From Pinus tabuliformis (Eukaryota > Streptophyta > Pinopsida > Pinales > Pinaceae): a DNA stretch of 64,000 nucleotides. Below, in pieces: positions 57,574 through 64,000 of this stretch. Location: assembly GCA_031772625.1 (NCBI GenBank), contig CM062814.1:828018757-828082756 (forward strand), in the 5' to 3' direction. A program made the position numbers and the translations under genes. The notes under the pieces are model-generated. The model was not told where the DNA came from, did not search any database, and saw nothing but the letters and a program-made list of their open reading frames with translations. Each line of letters begins with the position of its first letter. Position 1 is the stretch's first letter.

Positions 57574-59052
57574 TTATGCCAAAATGCGGCTTTTGAGGGT
57601 GGATGTTGGTGATATTACGACTCTGTCCTTGTAGCGAAGAATCTCATCCTGCCACGAGTAGCCTTTGGTGGAATTTGGATCCGCCTGAAATTGAGTAATG
57701 AGTTGGGAGAGCCCAGGATGTGAAAACCATTCCCTGCAAGCCTCTTCAATCCATTCTGGAATGGGAAGGGAAATTGCGAGCAGGGTACTTTCCTCGTCAA
57801 ATTGGTGAGATAATGCATCTGCTACACTATTTTCGCGCCCTTTCTTGTAAATGATCTCATAATCATATCCTAGCATTTTGGCGAGCCATTTATTTTATTG
57901 TGGGGAGGATAGGTGTTGCTCCAAAAAATATTTAAGACTGTGATGGTCTGTGTGGATTTGGAAACGTCGCCCCAGTAAGTAAGGTCGCAAGGTATCTACT
58001 GCATGTAAGATGGCCATCATTTCCTTCTCATAGGTACAATGTCCCAGATTCCTCCCACTTAGTTTTTGGCTTGTGAAGGCCAAGGGTCGACCTTCTTGCA
58101 TTAAGACTGCCCCAATACCCGTACCCGAAGCATCACATTCAATGACAAAAGATTTGGTGAAATCAGGTAGTGTTAAGACTGGAGTGAAACACATGGCATT
58201 TTTGAGAGCTATAAATGCCTGTTGTGCATCATCATTCCAGAAGAATGATTTTTTCGTGAGGAGTTGAGTGAGGGGCTTCGTAATGCGGCCATAATTGTGA
58301 ACAAATTTGTGATAATAGCCTATGATACCCAAAAATCCTCTCAGGCTCTTCAAGGTCTTAGGTTGAGGCCAATCCTGCATTGCTTGGATCTTTTTGGGGT
58401 CCACCTTGACACCTTCTCGCCCCACAATGTGGCCCAAATACTCAACTTCCTCCATGCCAAAAGAACATTTGGACATCTTAACAAATAATTTATGCTTGCG
58501 GTGCAGTTGCAAGAGCAGATCTACATGCTAAAGATGTATGGCCCAAGTGCAGCTATAGATGAGGATGTCATCGAAGAAGACAAGGACAAATTTCCTAAGA
58601 TATGGTTTGAGAAGGTGGTTCATAAGGCTCTGAAAAGTATATGGGGCATTACAAAGACCGAATGGCATGACCAGGAACTCATAATGGCCTTCATGAGTTC
58701 TGAAAGCAGTCTTTGGAATGTCAACTTCCTTCATGCGAATTTGGTGGTAGACGGAGCGAAGATCCAACTTAGTGAAGAATTGAGCCCCATTGAGTTCATC
58801 CAACAAATCATCAACAACCGGGATGGGAAATTTATCTTTGACTGTCAACTTATTGAGGGCCCTGAAGTCTGGACACATCCGCCATTCCCCATCTTTCTTG
58901 AGCACCGTGACCACCGGTGATGAATAAGGACTAATGCTGGGACGAATGACACATGCTTCCAAAAGTTCCTTGATTATTTTTTCTATTTCATTCTTTTGGG
59001 TGAATGGATATCTGTATGGGCGCACATTTGGTGGTTGGGCCCCTGGAACCAA
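57574..59052 (-). pseudogene. CHR-1 reverse transcriptase and RNase H
   Basis: The RT motifs are all visible: [52 protein letters not shown], and the catalytic FFDDILIYS. RNase H follows with FVIECDASGTGIGAVL, LSGRNLGHCTYEKEMMAIL and HTDHHSLKYFL. Broken in a few places. Confidence 0.9.
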
Positions 59053-59076
59053 GGTGATGCTATGATCATGTTCCCC

Positions 59077-60659
59077 TCACGAGGGTGGAAGCTCATGAGG
59101 CTTGTCAAAGATTGGCAGATGGTTATTTAAAACCTGTTGCATCTTAGGATGAATCGGCAGAGAATTGGGTTCGACGGCCTGGATGGCATTAAATTGAGCG
59201 ATAACTCCATGATGGCCCTTTTTCAGCAATTTTTCCATCCTATGTGAGCTGATGATAGAGGGAGCTCCCGCCTGGAGTCCACGGAGGGTATATGTGGAGT
59301 TGTTATGCTTAAAGCTCATATATAACTCCGGAAAATACATTGTGATTGGCCCAAGAGTGCGAAGCCATTCAACACCAAGGACAATAGCGCACCCTCCCAT
59401 GTGTATGGCAAACATGTGGGTCTTCAACTGATAATCCCCATTTGAAGTTTGACATTTTCATAGCGGCCTTCACATTTCATTGTTCCCCCATCAGCAATTT
59501 TGACTTGGAAGTTAGAAACTGCTCGTACAAAACAATGCACTACTTTCGCGACTTTTTGATGGATGAAATTATGTGTACTTCCACTATCAATCAAGACTAC
59601 TACTGGGTGATGTTTAATAAAACCTCTGATTTTGAGAGTTTGAGGTGAAGAAATCCCTGCCAAGGCATGCAGCGAAATAACTGGTTCGTCAGGGACATTG
59701 TCCTTCTGGTTGTCTTCTTCTACCTCCTCCTGTTCCTCAAGTGGTGGGGCTTCCTCCGATGAGCTATAATCAGTGGCATCAATTTGAAAAAATTTAGGCT
59801 CCTTGCATTTATGACATGGGGAGTATTTTTCATCACAGTAGTAACATAATCCATGTTTTCTTCTTTCGGCCATTTCTGCAGGTGACACCTTTTGAACCTT
59901 AAGTGTTTGAGTCGTGTTGTGAACCTGTGGGGGGTGACCCTTGGCGGTGAAATTTGGGCGAACGAACTGGGTTGCTAACGCACGTTCCACGTTACGAGCT
60001 ACCTTGCAAGCCTCCAACCATGTGGGAGGGTGGTGTAGTCAGACGTTGGCTTGTATGGCCTCTTTAAGACCACTGATAAAACATTTCGTGTAGAACGCAT
60101 CTGAGAGATCCCTAGTGTGGAAAGCTAAGGCTTCAAAGACTGTAATATATTCATCCACTGTGCCAGTCTGTCAGAGCTTAGTGAGATGACCCAAAAAATA
60201 AGATTCTTGGTCAAAGCGCTCTGTAAGAGCTTTTTTGAAGGTGGCCCAAGTCAGAAAACTTCCATTGCAACGTTGATGCCATTCCCACCATTGCCATCTT
60301 GCATTGTCCAAGTACATGCTCCCCACCATAAGCTGAGTCTCATTATCTAAGATGTTATTTAGATTGAAATACTGCTCCATTTCTGCTATCCATGCAGCCG
60401 AGTGAGTACCATCAAATTTATGCCTATCTAGCTTGGGATGTCACGGACGGGATTGTTGGTTAGTGCCCCAGAGGTGAAGAGAGTGGCTAGACTCACCCTC
60501 ACTATGTCCATTTCCAATATACGCCTCCTCGCGGGCTTCCTCCTTGCCTTTAAAGAGTGTGTTAGTTAGTCTGTCAAGCTGAGATTGGATGGTTTGCAAG
60601 GATTGTTCAAGTTTGTCGATCTTCTCATTGGCCATAGTTTGAGCTCTATTTTCTACCAT
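59077..60659 (-). pseudogene. CHR-1 gag and protease
   Basis: The gag start is MVENRAQTM near 60659, followed by a coiled-coil-like stretch and the core (MEQYFNLNNILDNETQLMVG, then WQWWEWHQRC, then FKKALTERF). A CCHC-type knuckle CYYCDEKYSPCHKC lies near 59840. The protease motif VVLIDSGSTHNFIH is near 59600, and the linker to the RT follows. Broken in several places. Confidence 0.88.
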
Positions 60660-61544
60660 GCACCAATCCTATGTACTTGAAATTTGGGACCGCCCGATTT
60701 TTATTTTTTTTCACTGACAATTGAATGGTACCACCTTGCTCAGCTCGTCGTCCTAATTCTTAGGAATACTGCAGTAGTTGAATCCCCAAAATGTCAATGC
60801 TGCCAAAAGTCCTGCGAAAATCACGCCCCTGTATAGGAACCCCACACAACTACTCAGATCTGGTGGATCTGAGAGATCTGAATGGCTGATCGGATAGCTC
60901 TGAGTGGCGGCACCGACTGTTGCTGCAGATCTGATGGATCGGAAAGGCTGGTCTACTAACTCGGAACTGTGGGACTGATGTCTGCTGCTGCTACAACCCC
61001 ACTTGCGAGATCTGATCTGGCAGATATTATGTGTGATCCCAAGATAGAAAAGGGGACTATGGTCTCAAGGAGTGTTAGGTGCTACAGATCGCAATATACA
61101 TAAGGGTCTGACAGTAGTACTCGGCCCAATGTTTCAGGGCTCTAACTAAGGAGGATAGGGTAGCCATACAACCCGACTACCCTATCGTACGGGCGAGTAA
61201 TCTCTCCGAGTGTTGTTCTCAGTGTATTGTAGCAGCAAGACGGTCGACGGTTTATCTATGGCGAGGTTTCAAAGGAGCTAGGGGGCTTCCGATATACCCA
61301 GAGGGTACTTGGAAGACAGTCCGTGCGCGGTTCTGTCTAATGCACTACTACTCGAAGGGGTACCCACAGGGGTTACAAGGGAGTCCAACAAGCGTGACCA
61401 CCTCTTGTATTTCCTGCGTGCATGCCTCCCCAAATCCACAGGTTTATGTGCTCAACAATAGATCCCATGGTTTAAAGACGCCGGAACACGTCTCTAGCCA
61501 AAAAAAAAATTGCTAAGAAATGGAGATCCCACCGGCCCTGGAAA
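60660..61544 (-). other. CHR-1 5' leader, non-coding
   Basis: About 0.9 kb between primer site and gag. It is GC-richer than the flanks, with no convincing ORF. Such leaders carry packaging signals in relatives; none can be identified here. Confidence 0.55.
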
Positions 61545-61560
61545 GAGCTCTGATACCACT
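61545..61560 (-). other. CHR-1 primer binding site (initiator Met tRNA)
   Basis: The minus strand reads AGTGGTATCAGAGCTC directly inside the 5' LTR. It contains TGGTATCAGAGC, the usual complement to the 3' end of plant initiator methionine tRNA. Confidence 0.9.
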
Positions 61561-61974
61561 TGTTATGCTCTTAACCTGCAAGACGATACTGGAATACAGA
61601 ATATGCGAAGAAATATACCCAAAACATAGAATAGTGAGAAACAGCAACAAGTTTTTATTATTCAGAAAGCAATGTTCACTTGCCTCTTCGAGGGGGCAAC
61701 CTCCAATAAAGCAGAGCTCAATTACAAAATAAGACACGATGCTCTTCGCAGGGAGTCTCTATCCTTTATATATGACTCATACATGCAATACCATGGTTCT
61801 TATTAATACCATCTATCTAATACCATGGCCCATTTGCAACTAACTGTGGTCCCGTCATTAGTTGCGGGTTAACCACTTACAATTATTAATATGGGCTTTA
61901 TTGACTCCTTACTTAACTATAACTATGACTCGATCCTACTACATGAATAAGGGGGTTAGGGTGGGACCCTAACA
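61561..61974 (-). repeat. CHR-1 5' LTR
   Basis: 414 bp, same ends as the left copy. It lacks a 14-base stretch present near 56100 in the other LTR. Confidence 0.92.
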
Positions 61975-62025
61975 CAGTACACCCTCTAGAGAGTTCGAAC
62001 ATGTACCATCAACAGAGAGGAGGTG

Positions 62026-62370
62026 TGATAAAATAAATGTGTTAACATGTCTTATTCATAGTTGAGTCATAGTGTCGTAAAATGTATTAAGACATAGCGG
62101 TTGGAAACCTAAAGTTTGATTATTATGGTGTGCAACTACGCATGTATTGGGTATAGGATTATTGATACAATGAAATTTTTATTTATATAAATATGTTTTG
62201 ATATAACCATTCTAACCCTCTGCATTCATGGATATCCATTTTCTTTTTTTTAATTCCTTAATTTGGCTTCTAACTCCATGTGGCCATTATCTTTGTATTT
62301 ATGGTTTCACTATCAAATGGTAGTTAAGTCTCAAGCTAATATAAGAAATTGTGACAAGTGGTATTAGAGC
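62026..62370 (+). mobile_element. LTR fragment with primer site of another retrotransposon
   Basis: AAATTGTGACA near 62357 is followed by agTGGTATTAGAGCCC, a one-base variant of the initiator-Met primer site. An LTR therefore ends here on the plus strand. A possible start is TGTGATAAAATAAATG near 62026. A short leader continues to about 62470 before LINE sequence begins. Family unknown. Confidence 0.55.
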
Positions 62371-62660
62371 CCAGTTATAGCATTGTGACCTTTGGGGTGA
62401 CAAGGAATAAGAGAATTTATTTGTGTTAACAATGAGTAGAGAAAGGACACCATGAGGAGGAGATACTGAAGAAGAATGAGGAGCCGGGAGCGCGAACAGG
62501 GAAGAGCGAATAGAGTTCAGTGCACACAGGGGCAGGCAAAGAACCCTATGAAGGGTGGTAGAGGAGGGGGCTCCACTCCCTCCTACAAGGAGGCCTTGGC
62601 CAGCAGGGGAAAGAAGCCTCTAGAAAATGTTAGAGAAACAGGGGTGGAAGGAAAAAAATC
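62371..62660 (+). other. Retrotransposon leader and LINE 5' region
   Basis: Purine-rich sequence. A plus-strand open stretch from 62476 to 62676 carries GGGSTPSYKEALASRGKKP, which resembles the lead-in of plant LINE ORF1 proteins. It is in a different frame from the ORF at 62661, so either ORF1 has a frameshift here or this is an upstream ORF. Confidence 0.45.
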
Positions 62661-64000
62661 ATGGAAGAGGGAATAGAAGAACCCATAGAAAAGGATCAAT
62701 ATGGCACAAAAGACAAGGAGGTAGAAGACAAAGAACAAGAAACTAAAGACAAAAAACACAAGGGACCCTGCAAACCCAAAACAGATATAACTCCCAGGGT
62801 GATTTTAAATAATCCAGAGCTGCAGGCATACAGGGAACACATGGGGACATATGCCATCATCTGTAAGTTCATGGGACTATGGCCCACTGAAAAAGCCCTA
62901 CAGTCGTGGATCAAATACCACTGGAAACCTAAAGGAGGCATAGAGCTTCATCTTGGGTCCAAGGGTTTCTTCACGGTGGTGTTCACAAATATTGAAGACA
63001 AGGACAGAATATTTGAAGGAGGGCCCTACTTCTTTACTGCTGCAGGGCTCTACATGAGACCATGGATAATGAACTTTGTCCCAGAAAAGGAGACTTTCAC
63101 CTCAGTTCCAGTCTGGGTAAGGCTCTACTCTCTACCTCTTGATTACTGGCAAAATGAATCGTTAGCTGCCATAGGGAATAAATTAGGTCGCTACGTTAAA
63201 GCCTCTGAAGCCACTAGAAGAGGAAAATATACTTCCTTTGCTAGAATATGTGTGGAAATGGATCTATCAGGAGCTCTGCCAGAGGAGATAATCCTGGAAG
63301 TTTTTGATGAAGAATGGGTGCAAATAGTAGACTATGAGCACATTCCATTCAGATGTCGCAAATGCCATGAACATGGACATCTCTTCAGAGACTGTCCGCT
63401 CAACAAAGAAATAAATAAAAGCAGAAGTAATACAATGAAAGAATCAGATGGCTTTCAGAAAGTGGTTAACCGAAGTAAAGGAAGTAAAAGAGGGCCGAAA
63501 AATCAGCAGCGCGAAGGACAACAGTTTAGGCAGAACAATTTTCAGGTGCTTCAGGAAGAGGAAGAGATTACTAAAGAAGATCAAGCTATGGAAGGGAGTT
63601 CTGCAGAAAAGGAGGAAAGGAAAAACCTAGAACAAACACAAAATGATGGGAACCAGAAAGAAGCCACTATGAGCGATGTGGAACAGGAAATAGATCAGGA
63701 AATGACCCAGAATGATACGGACCCAGAGGACCATGAACTACTAGAAATTCTTGACAAAGAAAACCTAGACCTAGAAGGCTTCTTGAGGCAGGGTACTACG
63801 GGGGGAGTGGATTCGCTACCTCAAGAGGAACTCAGCAGAATACAACAACTGTTTCTATGGAGATCGCAGACTGGGAAGTCAGAGCGATGTAACAACATAG
63901 ACAAGCAGGACAACAGAGGCGTGAAAACGATGAAAACTACACTGGGACCAGTTAATAGAAACCCAGGCAAGAAAAGAGGAAGGAAAAAGCAGAATGAACT
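62661..64000 (+). CDS. LINE (L1-type) ORF1 protein, open to window end
   Basis: Open for 446 codons from ATG at 62661, with a stop at 62631 upstream in frame. It runs off the window. The N-terminus is highly charged (KDKEVEDKEQETKDKKHKG). Residues about 65-225 match the plant DUF4283-type RNA-binding domain (FMGLWPTEKALQSW, GFFTVVFTN, PVWVRLYSLPLDYW, YTSFARICVEMDL). A zinc knuckle, CRKCHEHGHLFRDC, follows at residues 232-245. The tail is acidic, then basic at the end (GKKRGRKKQ). The protein would bind LINE RNA. The nuclease/RT ORF should lie to the right. Unlike everything else here it shows no break after 62661, so this LINE may be young. Confidence 0.85.
   Translation, partial: MEEGIEEPIEKDQYGTKDKEVEDKEQETKDKKHKGPCKPKTDITPRVILNNPELQAYREHMGTYAIICKFMGLWPTEKALQSWIKYHWKPKGGIELHLGSKGFFTVVFTNIEDKDRIFEGGPYFFTAAGLYMRPWIMNFVPEKETFTSVPVWVRLYSLPLDYWQNESLAAIGNKLGRYVKASEATRRGKYTSFARICVEMDLSGALPEEIILEVFDEEWVQIVDYEHIPFRCRKCHEHGHLFRDCPLNKEINKSRSNTMKESDGFQKVVNRSKGSKRGPKNQQREGQQFRQNNFQVLQEEEEITKEDQAMEGSSAEKEERKNLEQTQNDGNQKEATMSDVEQEIDQEMTQNDTDPEDHELLEILDKENLDLEGFLRQGTTGGVDSLPQEELSRIQQLFLWRSQTGKSERCNNIDKQDNRGVKTMKTTLGPVNRNPGKKRGRKKQNE

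Larger units (their letters stand above)
55875..61974 (-). mobile_element. CHR-1: Ty3/gypsy chromovirus, full-length but broken
   Basis: The 6.1-kb minus-strand element is flanked by an exact duplication, CAGTA (55870-55874 and 61975-61979). LTRs of 428 and 414 bp have TGTTA/TAACA ends. The order is 5' LTR (right), initiator-Met primer site, leader, gag with zinc knuckle, protease, RT, RNase H, integrase with chromodomain, 3' LTR (left). The coding region carries about six to eight breaks. The LTRs differ by about 4-5% (roughly 18 substitutions and one 14-base indel by eye). At published conifer rates near 1.4-2.2 per 10^9 sites per year this gives about 10-16 million years. Confidence 0.93.

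Overview
The window is repeat-dense plant nuclear DNA, most likely from a conifer or another gymnosperm. The pointers are deep nesting of old LTR retrotransposons, Tat-like and chromovirus Ty3/gypsy elements, a plant-type LINE with a DUF4283-like ORF1, a tRNA-derived SINE, and a Penelope-like element with a GIY-YIG nuclease. In plants, nuclease-bearing Penelope elements are known mainly from conifers (the 'Dryad' elements). I found no convincing host protein gene, no rRNA or functional tRNA gene, and no CRISPR array.

Bases 1-51,656 resolve into one nest, supported by exact 5-bp target duplications. The outer element, BIG-F (minus strand), has two LTRs of about 5.5 kb and an internal region of only about 2.9 kb that holds a gag-like ORF and no pol. 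Six insertions sit in it. A Copia-type LTR (1-608) and a Tat-like gypsy element, GYP-1 (618-13402), lie in its 3' LTR. SOLO-B (16294-20842, duplication GCCTG) is also in the 3' LTR. SOLO-E (24962-30122, ACGTG) is in its gag region. BIG-D (33775-48504, CAACC), a related element with 3.7-kb LTRs, is in its 5' LTR. A Penelope-like fragment (about 5923-7975) interrupts the RT of GYP-1, and SOLO-C (35676-40105, CAAAC) interrupts the 3' LTR of BIG-D.

The most interesting signal is shared by the giant LTRs. SOLO-B/C, SOLO-E and BIG-F each carry a long coiled-coil ORF inside what is best read as the U3 part of the LTR, upstream of a TATA box. SOLO-B, C and E look like solo LTRs of 4.4-5.2 kb, because they have TG...CA ends and 5-bp duplications but no terminal direct repeats. 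The SOLO-B/C protein is clearly related to an extra ORF that GYP-1 carries between integrase and its 3' LTR. This suggests a family of 3'-end accessory proteins that can lie in front of, or inside, the LTR. SOLO-B, C and E also share a 3'-terminal structure: an AGAGAG/CTCTCT palindrome next to a stem-loop with a constant GGCTAG loop but different stem sequences. The BIG LTRs carry two arrays of a TTGCGCAA-type palindrome.

From 51,657 to 55,869 the DNA is AT-rich with a SINE, two tandem duplications and a long TA microsatellite. A chromovirus, CHR-1, occupies 55875-61974 (duplication CAGTA, initiator-Met primer site). Then come a short LTR and primer-site fragment (about 62026-62370) and a LINE whose ORF1 is open from 62661 to the window end.

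All LTR elements here are fossils with broken coding regions. By eye, LTR pairs differ by about 4-5% in CHR-1 and roughly 10-15% in GYP-1, BIG-D and BIG-F. That makes CHR-1 the youngest complete insertion and BIG-F among the oldest.
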